Positions 44,346-53,314 of a DNA stretch of 64,000 nucleotides are shown in pieces; the stretch's first letter is position 1; every line of letters begins with the position of its first letter. The notes under the pieces are model-generated. The model was not told the origin of the DNA. It saw only the letters and a list, made by a program, of their open reading frames with translations, and searched no databases. A program made the translations under genes and the position numbers. Source of the stretch: Arcobacter caeni (GTDB taxonomy: Bacteria > Campylobacterota > Campylobacteria > Campylobacterales > Arcobacteraceae); the NCBI RefSeq assembly GCF_003063245.1, contig NZ_MUXE01000009.1, positions 35,199-99,198 on the forward strand. Reading direction: 5' to 3'.

Positions 44346-45551
44346 ATGTTAGTATTTATTTTAAATGCAGGTAGTTCATCTTTAAAGTATCAATTAATGA
44401 ACCCAATTACAAAAGAAGTTTTTGCAGTTGGTCTTTGTGAAAGAATTGGATTAGATGGTATTTTAAAACATGAATTTGGTGATAATAAAATTACATTAAA
44501 TGTAGCAATGCCTACACATAAAGAAGCTATAGAATTAGTTTTAAGAACATTAACAAGTGGTGAAGGTAAAGTTATCGAGTCTATTGATGATATTGATGCA
44601 ATAGGACACAGAGCCGTTCATGGTGGAGAAGAATTTGCATCTTCTGTTATGGTTTCTCAAAAAGTTATTGATAAAATGAAAGAATTAATTCCATTAGCTC
44701 CATTACATAATCCTGCGAATATTATGGGAATGGAAATTTGTGAAGAATTAATGCCTGGTAAACCAAATGTTGCTGTATTTGATACTGCATTTCATCAAAC
44801 AATGCCTGATTATGCTTATATGTACGCATTACCTTATGAACAATATACTAAACATGGTATTAGAAAATATGGTTTCCATGGAACTAGCCACTACTTCGTT
44901 TCAAATGAAGCAAAAGGAATGTTAGACAAAAAACATAATACTAGAATTATTGTTTGTCATTTAGGAAATGGTTCTTCTGTAAGTGCTGTTTTAAATGGTA
45001 GATGTATTGATACTTCTATGGGTCTTACTCCTGTTCAAGGTTTAATGATGGGAACAAGATGTGGAGATGTTGGTGCTGGTGCTGTTTCATATATGATGAA
45101 ACAAGAAGGTCTTGATATTGACCAAATTATGGATATTATGAATAAAAAATCTGGTATTTTAGGAATTTCTGGAAAATCATCTGATTTAAGAGAAGTTTTA
45201 CAAGGTATGCAAGATGGTGATGATAGATGTAGATTAGCTGTTGAAATGGTAGCTTATAACATCAAAAAATATGTAGGAGCTTATGTTGCTGCACTTGATG
45301 GTGTTGATGCATTATGTTTTACAGGTGGAATTGGTGAAAACTCAGCGTTAATCAGAGAAATCGTTTGTGCAGGTCTTGATGGAATGGGATTAATTATAGA
45401 TCCTACTAAAAACAACAAAAGAAGATCAGTAGCTAGAGATATTGCAACAAATAGTTCAGCTGCTAGAATATTTGTTATTCCTACAAATGAAGAGTTTGTA
45501 ATTGCAAATGATACATATAAAATTGTATCTGAATTAAATTCTTCAAAATAA
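44346..45551 (+). CDS. ackA: Acetate kinase (copy 2)
   Basis: This 401-aa acetate kinase is paralogous to copy 1 (LNAGSSSLKYQLM, GHRAVHGGEEF, FDTAFHQTMP, HGTSHYFVS, CHLGNGSSVSA). I use ATG 44346 behind AAAGGAAA; the frame extends upstream over the pta stop, but family members begin MLVFxLNAGSSS. It is co-transcribed with pta and is probably the housekeeping partner, while copy 1 belongs to the transporter transcript. A strong terminator shared with the convergent sppA gene follows. Confidence 0.97.
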   Translation: MLVFILNAGSSSLKYQLMNPITKEVFAVGLCERIGLDGILKHEFGDNKITLNVAMPTHKEAIELVLRTLTSGEGKVIESIDDIDAIGHRAVHGGEEFASSVMVSQKVIDKMKELIPLAPLHNPANIMGMEICEELMPGKPNVAVFDTAFHQTMPDYAYMYALPYEQYTKHGIRKYGFHGTSHYFVSNEAKGMLDKKHNTRIIVCHLGNGSSVSAVLNGRCIDTSMGLTPVQGLMMGTRCGDVGAGAVSYMMKQEGLDIDQIMDIMNKKSGILGISGKSSDLREVLQGMQDGDDRCRLAVEMVAYNIKKYVGAYVAALDGVDALCFTGGIGENSALIREIVCAGLDGMGLIIDPTKNNKRRSVARDIATNSSAARIFVIPTNEEFVIANDTYKIVSELNSSK

Positions 45552-45586
45552 AAAAGGTAGAAGTTAAAAACTTCTACCTTTTTTTA
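45551..45586. terminator. Bidirectional terminator between ackA copy 2 and sppA
   Basis: AAAAAGGTAGAAGTT and AACTTCTACCTTTTT form a 15-bp inverted repeat with A- and T-tracts on both sides, suitable for both converging transcripts. Confidence 0.92.
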
Positions 45587-45618
45587 TTTCTTCTTAACCC
45601 TTAAAAATACTACAAAAT

Positions 45619-46503
45619 CTAATAAGCTTTTAATCCACTTACAAAATTCATACTAATATTCGTTACAGCTTCACTAATTAATTTATTCATAAATTTTTCA
45701 AATTTATCTTCTTTTTTCCATACTGGATTTTCTACTTTTGATAAACTTATTAAACTATTTTGTGCATAAGAAAGAGTTGCAACCTCATCAACTAAACCAA
45801 CTTCTTTTGCTTGTTTAGAAGTAAATATTTTTGCATCTGCAAATAAATTATGATTTTTTACATCCAGATTTCTAGCACTTGCAACATCTGTTATAAACAT
45901 ATTATAAGTATCATCGATTACACCTTGAAGTTGTTTTTCTTCATAATCAAACCATTTTCTAGTTGGTGTTCCTGATTCTTTATACTTCCCTGCTTTTACA
46001 GTTTGTGTTGAAATTCCTATTTTTTGCATTAGTTCTTCAACATTCACACCTTGCATAATAACACCAATTGAACCCACCATACTTCCAGGGTTTGCAATAA
46101 TTTTATTTGCCCAAATTGAAGCATAATAACTTCCACTGGCAATCACACCACTTGCATATACAACAACTGGTTTTACCTCTTTTAACTCTTTTATTGCGTA
46201 AGCTAATTCAACCGATGGAGCAACAGCACCTCCTGGAGAATTTACAACAAATAAAATACCTTTTATATTTTTATCTTCTTTTGCTTTTTGAATATCTTCT
46301 AATATTTTTGAAACATCCATTATTGGACCTGATAATTCTATTTTTTGCAGATTTGCATGAATACTACTATCAACTAAATTTTCATCTGATGGAACAATTA
46401 TAAAATACATAATTGTTAAAAAAACTATTGTTTTAAAATATTTAGTAATAAAATCCAAAATAGCTATTATTGGTGAAAACATAAACTTAAAAAAATTAAA
46501 CAA
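45619..46503 (-). CDS. sppA: Signal peptide peptidase SppA
   Basis: This 294-aa membrane-anchored serine protease digests leftover signal peptides. One N-terminal helix (about 22-38) is followed by the clp-like protease fold. The nucleophile is S123 in GVIASGSYY and the likely general base lysine lies in VKAGKYKESG near residue 175. It is the short single-domain form. The start is TTG 46503 behind GGAGGAG, overlapping the aminohydrolase stop by 8 bp. The order aroQ, aminohydrolase, sppA is conserved in Campylobacter. Confidence 0.93.
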   Translation of the reverse strand: MFNFFKFMFSPIIAILDFITKYFKTIVFLTIMYFIIVPSDENLVDSSIHANLQKIELSGPIMDVSKILEDIQKAKEDKNIKGILFVVNSPGGAVAPSVELAYAIKELKEVKPVVVYASGVIASGSYYASIWANKIIANPGSMVGSIGVIMQGVNVEELMQKIGISTQTVKAGKYKESGTPTRKWFDYEEKQLQGVIDDTYNMFITDVASARNLDVKNHNLFADAKIFTSKQAKEVGLVDEVATLSYAQNSLISLSKVENPVWKKEDKFEKFMNKLISEAVTNISMNFVSGLKAY

Positions 46504-47719
46504 ATTCTCCTCCTATTATTACTTTATCCATAAATTTTGTATGCAAAATAATTTGCATAGCTAAATCATCCATATCTTCGACTTCGTCTGGCAAAGTAAA
46601 AGTTATCATATCTGAATCAAAATCTTTTTTGATTTTTCCTTTATTTAATCCAAGTGCATTTGCTGCATTTGAAGTTGCAGCTTTTAATAAAATATTTGAA
46701 AAATCAACAATATTTTTATCACTATGAATCATTAAAACATTTCTTAGTTCATCAAACATTGATAAAGAATTATTAGAACTAAGCCCATCTGTTCCTATTG
46801 TAAAAGGAATATCTTTTAATCTTGATAAATCTAATTTACTATTATTTAAAATTCTATTTGAAGTTACACAATGATTAATACTTGCACCTAAATCTTTGAT
46901 TTTTTCTAAATCTACATCACTCGCTTCCACACAATGAGTAAAAGAAAGATTTTTGATATTAGAAAATAGATTTAAAAACTCCATAGGTTTTGTAACTGCT
47001 TTTTCTTGTCCTAAAAAGTTTTTGAAAAAATCCAAAAAAGAACCTTCATCTTTGTGAAGCCAAGAAAACTCTTCAGGTGATTCTAAAAAGTGTGAACTAA
47101 CGGCTAAATTTTCAGCACGAGCAAGATTTAAAGTTTCTCTTACTAAAAAAGGATGCACTGAATATGGTGAATGAATTGCAATTGCTGGTATAAAGTTTTT
47201 AGATTTTAATCTTTTTGCATTGTTCAATCTATCTTTAAAATCAGCAAATAAAGTATCAACCATATCACCTTTTGAACCTATTACTTCACAAAAAAATACT
47301 GTATTAATTGGACTTTTCACACAAGGTTCCATATCAAAAGAGTATGAAGAAATCGCTCCAATAGTTGTAGTTCCTGTTTTTTTCATTCTATCAAGTTTTG
47401 TGGAAATTAATTTTTTATCAGCTTTATTTATTAAATCATCTCTACTTTTAATTACAGAATTTAACCACGACATAAAATTACCATATTTTAAAGTTGTTGT
47501 ATTTGAACTAAATTCTAAATGTACATGGGAATTTATAAGTCCTGGCATTAAAACTGAATTTTCTTCAAGTTTTAGTATTTCAATATTTGGATATTTTTTT
47601 TCTATATTAACTAGCGTATCAATTTCAAGAATTTTATCATCAAAAACAACTGCACCATTTTTAATGATACGATTGTTTTCATCACAAGTTACGATCCAAT
47701 TTGCACTTATTATTTTCAT
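46496..47719 (-). CDS. Amidohydrolase, probably 6-aminodeoxyfutalosine deaminase
   Basis: This 407-aa metal-dependent hydrolase belongs to the cytosine/chlorohydrolase-like group. Metal ligands are visible in LINSHVHLEF (HxH), VSSHFLESPEE, LSFTHC and TIGTDGLSSN. An epsilonproteobacterial homologue of this type has been shown to deaminate 6-aminodeoxyfutalosine in the futalosine route to menaquinone, which this group uses, so that role is favoured. Other amino-purine deaminations cannot be excluded. ATG 47719 is preferred to the TTG just before it. It sits between aroQ and sppA, 9 bp after the aroQ stop. Confidence 0.82.
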   Translation of the reverse strand: MKIISANWIVTCDENNRIIKNGAVVFDDKILEIDTLVNIEKKYPNIEILKLEENSVLMPGLINSHVHLEFSSNTTTLKYGNFMSWLNSVIKSRDDLINKADKKLISTKLDRMKKTGTTTIGAISSYSFDMEPCVKSPINTVFFCEVIGSKGDMVDTLFADFKDRLNNAKRLKSKNFIPAIAIHSPYSVHPFLVRETLNLARAENLAVSSHFLESPEEFSWLHKDEGSFLDFFKNFLGQEKAVTKPMEFLNLFSNIKNLSFTHCVEASDVDLEKIKDLGASINHCVTSNRILNNSKLDLSRLKDIPFTIGTDGLSSNNSLSMFDELRNVLMIHSDKNIVDFSNILLKAATSNAANALGLNKGKIKKDFDSDMITFTLPDEVEDMDDLAMQIILHTKFMDKVIIGGEFV

Positions 47720-47728
47720 CAATAATTA

Positions 47729-48199
47729 TTAAGCGTTTTCTTGTTGTGCTTGTGTAACTGCTTTAATTTCACTAATTATTTGCATTAAAGCAATTAATCC
47801 CATATGATAACCAAAAGGTCCAAATCCTGAAATAACACCTGTTGAAGCACCTGCTGTTATTGATTTTTGTCTAAATTCTTCTCTTTTATAAATATTTGAA
47901 ATGTGTACTTCTACAACTGGCATTGCAACTGCACTTAAAGCATCTTTTATAGCTATTGATGTGTGAGAATAAGCAGCTGGATTTATCATAATTCCATCAA
48001 CAGTTCCTAAACATTCTTGGATTCTATCAATAATTTCACCCTCAAGATTTGATTGAAAAAATTCAACTTCAACTCCATTTTGTCCTGCAGCTGTTTTTAA
48101 TTGGTCATGAATTTGTTCCAATCCCATTGAACCATAAATGTGTTGTTCTCTAATTCCTAACATATTCAGGTTTGGACCTTGAATTACGGCAATTTTCAT
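47729..48199 (-). CDS. aroQ: 3-dehydroquinate dehydratase, type II
   Basis: This 156-aa enzyme of the shikimate pathway removes water from 3-dehydroquinate. Signature parts are [13 protein letters not shown] near the start, the flexible loop, [16 protein letters not shown] with the active-site His, and [16 protein letters not shown]. Length is normal. It leads the minus-strand unit aroQ - aminohydrolase - sppA; shikimate-pathway chorismate also feeds menaquinone made by the futalosine route. Confidence 0.97.
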   Translation of the reverse strand: MKIAVIQGPNLNMLGIREQHIYGSMGLEQIHDQLKTAAGQNGVEVEFFQSNLEGEIIDRIQECLGTVDGIMINPAAYSHTSIAIKDALSAVAMPVVEVHISNIYKREEFRQKSITAGASTGVISGFGPFGYHMGLIALMQIISEIKAVTQAQQENA

Positions 48200-48275
48200 A
48201 TTATATTCCTTTTATAAATTTTAGGTAAGATTATAATAAAATTTATGTTAAACGATACCAAATTAAAGGCTTTTT

Positions 48276-49301
48276 ATGAAAAACTTTATTCTGCAAAATG
48301 AGAATGCAATTTATTTTGAATGCAAATTTTCTTGTGACAATGTAATCTTCTTAAATCTAAATGATGAAAAATATTTTATAACAGATGCGAGATATGTTAC
48401 TGAGGCTAAAGAATATGCAAAAAATTGTCAAGTTATTGAATCATCAAATCTAATAGAAACAACTAAAGAAATTCTAAAAAAAAATAAAATAAAAAAACTT
48501 ATATTTGATTCAAATGATTTTACATATGCCACATACATAAAATTAAGTGAACATATAAAAACTCAATTTATAGAAAAACCAAACTTTTCAAAGCAAAAAA
48601 GAATTATAAAATCAGATAAAGAGATAATTTTATTAAAAAAAGCTGCAGTTGCTGGAAGAGATGGATTTAAACAATTAGCAAAATTTATTAGAAAAAATGG
48701 TCTTAATCAAAGCGAACAATTTTTATATTTTAAAGCTTTTGAAAAAATGAGTCAAAGTGGAAAACTTGATATTAGTTTTGAACCAATTGTTGCTATAAAT
48801 GAAAATGCAGCAAAACCACATGCCCTTCCTACAAGCAAAAAATTAAAACTAAACGATTTAATTCTTGTAGATGCTGGAGTTAAATATAAAAGATATTGTT
48901 CTGATAGAACTTGTACAAGCGTTGTTGATTTTGAAAAATTTTCTTTTAAAAGAGGGCAAAACTTTAAAAATGATAAACATCAAAAAGTTTATGATATTGT
49001 TCTAAAAGCTCAACTAAATGCCATAGAAAAAGCAAGAGTTGGAATGAAAGCATCTGAAATTGACAAATTAACTAGGGATGTAATAGAAAGAGCTGGATTT
49101 GGAAAATATTTTATTCACAGCACAGGACATGGAGTTGGACTTGATATTCATGAATTTCCAAATATAAACTCAAAATCAGATGTAATAATTGAAGAAAATA
49201 TGGTATTTACAATAGAACCTGGAATTTATTTACCAAATGAATTTGGTGTTAGAATTGAAGATACAATTGTAATGCAAAATGGAAAAGCTGTAATTTTATA
49301 A
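48276..49301 (+). CDS. Xaa-Pro aminopeptidase (M24 family)
   Basis: This 341-aa metallopeptidase has an N-terminal creatinase-like domain and a C-terminal pita-bread domain. Metal ligands are visible in LVDAGVKYKRYCSDRT, STGHGVGLDIHEFP, FTIEPGIYLP and GVRIEDTIV, the classical D, D, H, E, E set. It removes N-terminal residues preceding proline. It is transcribed divergently from aroQ and followed by folK after 48 bp. Confidence 0.93.
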   Translation: MKNFILQNENAIYFECKFSCDNVIFLNLNDEKYFITDARYVTEAKEYAKNCQVIESSNLIETTKEILKKNKIKKLIFDSNDFTYATYIKLSEHIKTQFIEKPNFSKQKRIIKSDKEIILLKKAAVAGRDGFKQLAKFIRKNGLNQSEQFLYFKAFEKMSQSGKLDISFEPIVAINENAAKPHALPTSKKLKLNDLILVDAGVKYKRYCSDRTCTSVVDFEKFSFKRGQNFKNDKHQKVYDIVLKAQLNAIEKARVGMKASEIDKLTRDVIERAGFGKYFIHSTGHGVGLDIHEFPNINSKSDVIIEENMVFTIEPGIYLPNEFGVRIEDTIVMQNGKAVIL

Positions 49302-49348
49302 AAAATATACTTGACTTATTTAATAAGTTAAGTATTTTAAGAAGAAAA

Positions 49349-49825
49349 ATGAAAAAAAAATTAACACAAAATCTAACACTTTTTTATACTGCTAATTTCC
49401 CTAAAAAGTTCAATGCTAGTTCAAGTAAAAAATATACTGTAACTATAGGAATTGGGGGAAATATTGGAAATACAAAAAAATTATTTGATAAATTAATCTT
49501 ATGTTTAAAACAAGATTCAAGATTTACTTTACTTATGACTTCACCACTTTTAAGAAACCCTCCTTTTGGATTCTTGGAACAAAATGACTTTCTAAATGGT
49601 ATAATTCGCCTCAAAACTAATCTTTGTCCTAATAGCTTTTTAAAAGTAATGCAAAGATATGAAAATAAATTCGGAAGAAAGCGATCCTTTCAAGATGCGC
49701 CTAGAACCTTGGATATAGATATAATATTTTTTGATAATTTAAAAATAAATACAAAAGATTTAATTATACCTCATAAAAATTGGGCAAGTAGAGAGTCAGT
49801 GATTATTCCTTTAAAAAGGATGTAA
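49349..49825 (+). CDS. folK: 2-amino-4-hydroxy-6-hydroxymethyldihydropteridine pyrophosphokinase
   Basis: This 158-aa folate-pathway kinase transfers pyrophosphate from ATP to the pterin. IGIGGNIGNTKKLFDKL, SPLLRNPPFGFLEQNDFLNG and the magnesium-binding PRTLDIDIIFF are canonical. About 28 residues precede the usual N-terminal strand. It lies 2 bp upstream of mnmA, so the two are co-transcribed. In Campylobacter folK is likewise close to aroQ. Confidence 0.95.
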   Translation: MKKKLTQNLTLFYTANFPKKFNASSSKKYTVTIGIGGNIGNTKKLFDKLILCLKQDSRFTLLMTSPLLRNPPFGFLEQNDFLNGIIRLKTNLCPNSFLKVMQRYENKFGRKRSFQDAPRTLDIDIIFFDNLKINTKDLIIPHKNWASRESVIIPLKRM

Positions 49826-49827
49826 TA

Positions 49828-50862
49828 ATGAAAAAAAAAGTAATGGTTGGTATGAGTGGTGGAATTGATTCTTCGGTAACTGCTTATATGCTACAAAAAG
49901 ATGGATATGAAGTTGAGGGTGTTTATTTAAAACTTCATAATAGAACTGATGGTTATCACGAAAGAAATTTAGGTTACATAAAAGATGTTGCTGAATTTTT
50001 AAATATTAAATACCATATATTAGACTTAGCTGATAAATTTACTGCTGAAATTTATGACTATTTCGTAGAAGCTTACCTTGAGGGAACAACTCCCAATCCA
50101 TGTGTTAAATGTAATAAAAATATAAAATTCGGTGCAATGTTAAAATTTGCTCAAGATCATGCTGCTAGTTATTTAGCAACGGGACATTATGCAAAAACTG
50201 ATGGTGAGTTCTTCTATGAAGCTGATGACAAAACAAAAGATCAAAGCTACTTTTTATCACAAGTAGATAAAGAAGCCCTTCCTTTTATGATGTTTCCTTT
50301 AAGTACCTATAAAAAAGAAGATATTGTAAAATTTGGAGCAACTCTTTCAGGTGTATATAAAAGAATCACAGAAAAAAGTGAATCACAAGAAATTTGTTTT
50401 GTTGAAACTGTTTATACAGATGTTGTAAAAAGACATGCAAATATTGATGTTCCAGGAAAAGTATTAGATGAAGAGGGAAATGTTGTTGGTGAGCATAAAG
50501 GTTATGCACATTATACAATAGGAAAAAGAAGAGGTTTTACAGTTCATGGAGCGCATGATCCTCATTTTGTAACAAAATTAAATCCTAAAGACAATACTAT
50601 TGTAGTTGGTAAAAAAGCCGCATTAGAAGTAAATGAAGTAGTTGGAAAGAACCTAAATATGTTTATTGATGATATTGAGTTTTCTTGTAGTGTAAAACTA
50701 AGATACCGTTCAGTATCAACTCCTTGTCATATAAAAATTGAAGATGAAAAAGTCTATATAACTCTAGAAGAGCCAGCTTTTGGCGTTGCTGCTGGACAAT
50801 TAGCTGTATTTTATGATGGACAAAAAGTAATTGGGAGTGCTTGGATTGAAAGTTCTAAATAA
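49828..50862 (+). CDS. mnmA: tRNA-specific 2-thiouridylase MnmA
   Basis: This 344-aa enzyme puts sulfur at position 2 of the wobble uridine of Lys, Glu and Gln tRNAs, the first two of which are duplicated in this window. The PP-loop is GMSGGIDSSV at 8-17; catalytic cysteines lie in NPCVKCNKNIKF and SQEICFVE. C-terminal beta-barrel regions (YTIGKRRGF and EPAFGVAAGQLAVFYDG) are typical. Start 2 bp after folK. Confidence 0.97.
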   Translation: MKKKVMVGMSGGIDSSVTAYMLQKDGYEVEGVYLKLHNRTDGYHERNLGYIKDVAEFLNIKYHILDLADKFTAEIYDYFVEAYLEGTTPNPCVKCNKNIKFGAMLKFAQDHAASYLATGHYAKTDGEFFYEADDKTKDQSYFLSQVDKEALPFMMFPLSTYKKEDIVKFGATLSGVYKRITEKSESQEICFVETVYTDVVKRHANIDVPGKVLDEEGNVVGEHKGYAHYTIGKRRGFTVHGAHDPHFVTKLNPKDNTIVVGKKAALEVNEVVGKNLNMFIDDIEFSCSVKLRYRSVSTPCHIKIEDEKVYITLEEPAFGVAAGQLAVFYDGQKVIGSAWIESSK

Positions 50863-50915
50863 ATCTATTAAGATTTATTTAGTTTCATAATTTAGGAGTT
50901 AAACTCCTAAATTAT
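50855..50915. terminator. Two tandem perfect hairpins between mnmA and the porin
   Basis: The first hairpin, CTAAATAAATCT/AGATTTATTTAG (50855-50882), contains the mnmA stop codon. The second, ATAATTTAGGAGTT and its complement (50887-50915), follows 4 bp later. They separate two converging genes. Confidence 0.75.
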
Positions 50916-50922
50916 CTTTATA

Positions 50923-52056
50923 TTAGAATGTATATTCTACACTTGCTAATACATATTTGTCATCATGCCATTCAGTATCAGTTGCATCTTCATTAACATC
51001 TCCGTATAAAATAGCTGCCGTTAAAGATTCAGTAATAGGATAAGATGCTGTTAAGTTCAACTCTTTTTCTTTTGAATCATCTATTCCATAAGTTGTTACA
51101 CCATATAATGCACCTAATTCAACATCAGCAATCGTGTATCCTAAAGAACCATATACAGTTCTAGCATCTGGATCATAAGTTCTATTCCCTGTATCAAATG
51201 GAGAAATATTATCACCAGCAGTAGTCATTATAGCAGCACCACCATCTTTATCAGTTTTAATATATCCAACTGCAGCAGAAATATCAGCAATAGTCGTATT
51301 TAGTTCAAGATGTCCAATTGATCCATCTTCATACCCATTATTTTTATCAACACTACTTTCTGCATAATGAGCAATTAGACCAAAATAATCAGTTGTAATA
51401 GTTGTTTTTAAACCATAAAAATCAACTGCATCAGGAGCTGAATATACATAAGGGTTAAATTCTACACTTTCTAATCCAGCATATTTAACATCAAGAACAT
51501 ATACTCCTTTATTTCCATTTATATCATGAAAATCTTCACTTAAATCAATTCCTGATTCAGCTTTTCTTTGTGAGTATCCTAAAACAACTGTTGTATCAGG
51601 AATAGCAGTAATTGCAGCAACTACAGCTTCATTGTAATCAGCTAACCATTCAAGATCAATAGCTTGTCTACCAGCTGTTATAGAAAATCCTTCCATTGCA
51701 TATTTAAGATATGCTTCTGTCATTAAAGAATTGTTTGCAAATGCAGAATCAGCATCACCTGATCTATCATATTTTTCAATTTGACCTAAACCAAGATTTC
51801 CTTTAAATTCTGCTTTTGCATTAAATCCATAAAATGAAGCTGTTTCAAAAGCAACTGTAGCTTGTCCATTTCCAAATCCAGAATCTTTCACACCATCTTT
51901 ATTATCATGTTTTTCACCATATAAAGCTACGCTTCCTGAAACTTTTCCTTCTTTAAACGCAGAATCAATTGTATCAGCACTAAAAGCCACAGAAGAACTG
52001 AATATAAATCCACAAGCAATTAAGCTTATTTTATTTCTTGACAAAAGGTTTTTCAT
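50923..52056 (-). CDS. Outer-membrane porin, Opr/major outer membrane protein type
   Basis: This 377-aa precursor has a signal peptide (MKNLLSRNKISLIACG, cleavage likely after SVAFSA) and alternating beta strands, and ends in VEYTF with the terminal phenylalanine needed for Bam-dependent insertion. Strand repeats such as FNAKAEFKGNLGLGQ and FSITAGRQAIDLEWL resemble the Opr family porins of epsilonproteobacteria. The long gap to prs holds its promoter and a Fur-box-like site about 155 bp upstream. Solute preference cannot be told. Confidence 0.85.
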   Translation of the reverse strand: MKNLLSRNKISLIACGFIFSSSVAFSADTIDSAFKEGKVSGSVALYGEKHDNKDGVKDSGFGNGQATVAFETASFYGFNAKAEFKGNLGLGQIEKYDRSGDADSAFANNSLMTEAYLKYAMEGFSITAGRQAIDLEWLADYNEAVVAAITAIPDTTVVLGYSQRKAESGIDLSEDFHDINGNKGVYVLDVKYAGLESVEFNPYVYSAPDAVDFYGLKTTITTDYFGLIAHYAESSVDKNNGYEDGSIGHLELNTTIADISAAVGYIKTDKDGGAAIMTTAGDNISPFDTGNRTYDPDARTVYGSLGYTIADVELGALYGVTTYGIDDSKEKELNLTASYPITESLTAAILYGDVNEDATDTEWHDDKYVLASVEYTF

Positions 52057-52210
52057 TTTTTTTCCTTACAAATATTTTTTTAATATTGAATAACTATCAT
52101 CGCATTAATAGCTTTTCTTTATAGAAGAACAATAAAATTATAACATCAACAAAAATCAAAATAAACAGTTTAGATGTATATATACTATACATTACTAAAT
52201 ATTGATTAAT

Positions 52211-52229
52211 GTTTATGATAATCATTATT
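52211..52229. promoter_or_regulatory. Fur-box-like site
   Basis: GTTTATGATAATCATTATT matches the classical 19-bp Fur consensus GATAATGATAATCATTATC at 16 of 19 positions. It lies between the divergently transcribed porin and prs genes, nearer the prs side. Confidence 0.5.
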
Positions 52230-52323
52230 ATAGTATTAGTTTTTTTCTTAATCTTTTATTAACTTAATATCAATTAAGTACTCTTTAGATAAAATGCTCA
52301 CAATCAAAATCCAAGGAATTTTT

Positions 52324-53256
52324 ATGTCAACATTTAAACTTTTTAGTGGTTCAGCTAACCCTGAATTTGCAACAAAAGTAGCAGAATATTTAGGAATGTG
52401 TGTTTCAAATGCAACTCTTAATAAATTTAGTGATGGAGAAATCTCTGTTCAAATTACAGAAAGTGTAAGAGGACAAGATGTATTTATAATCCAACCAACT
52501 TGCGCACCAACAAATGACAATTTAATGGAATTGTTAATTATGGTAGATGCTCTAAAAAGATCAAGTGCAAAATCTATTTCAGCTGTTATTCCATATTATG
52601 GATATGCAAGACAAGATAGAAAAGCAGCACCAAGAGTTCCAATAACTGCAAAATTAGTTGCAGATATTTTAGAAACTGCTGGTATTTCAAGAGTAGTTAC
52701 TATTGATTTGCATGCTGCTCAAATTCAAGGTTTTTTCAATATTCCTGCTGATAACTTATTTGGTTCTATTTTATTTGCAAACTATATTAAGTCTAAAAAT
52801 TTAGCAAACCCAATAATTGGAAGTCCAGATATTGGTGGAGTTGCACGAGCTAGATCTTATGCAGACAAATTAGGTTATGACTTAGTTATTGTTGATAAAA
52901 AAAGAGAAAAAGCTAATGAATCTGAAGTTATGAATATAATTGGTGATGTAAAAGGTAAAGATGTTATCTTGGTTGATGATATGGTTGATACAGCTGGAAC
53001 TTTAGTAAAAGCTGCAGAAGTTTTAAAGAAAAAAGGTGCAAATTCTGTAATGGCATGTTGTACACATGGTGTTCTAAGTGGACCTGCTTATGATAGAATT
53101 GAAAAAGGTGAATTGGATGAATTAGTTATTTCTGACACAATTCCTACACGAAAAAATGCTAAAAAAATAACTGTATTAACAGCTTCAACTATGATTGGAG
53201 AAGCCATAAGAAGGATTCACAATAACGAATCTGTTAATTCAATTTTTATTGCGTGA
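52324..53256 (+). CDS. prs: Ribose-phosphate pyrophosphokinase
   Basis: This 310-aa enzyme makes PRPP for nucleotide, histidine and NAD synthesis. FSGSANPEFATKVAEYLG, PYYGYARQDRKAAPRVPI, the catalytic flexible loop and the PRPP motif DVILVDDMVDTAGTL are present. ATG 52324 (MSTFKLFSG) is chosen over an upstream in-frame ATG at 52294 because AAGGA lies just before it and family members start there. Confidence 0.97.
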   Translation: MSTFKLFSGSANPEFATKVAEYLGMCVSNATLNKFSDGEISVQITESVRGQDVFIIQPTCAPTNDNLMELLIMVDALKRSSAKSISAVIPYYGYARQDRKAAPRVPITAKLVADILETAGISRVVTIDLHAAQIQGFFNIPADNLFGSILFANYIKSKNLANPIIGSPDIGGVARARSYADKLGYDLVIVDKKREKANESEVMNIIGDVKGKDVILVDDMVDTAGTLVKAAEVLKKKGANSVMACCTHGVLSGPAYDRIEKGELDELVISDTIPTRKNAKKITVLTASTMIGEAIRRIHNNESVNSIFIA

Positions 53257-53314
53257 TGCAAAACTAGAAAATTTCGGTATAATTCGCGTGATTATTAATT
53301 AAAAAGGAATAACA

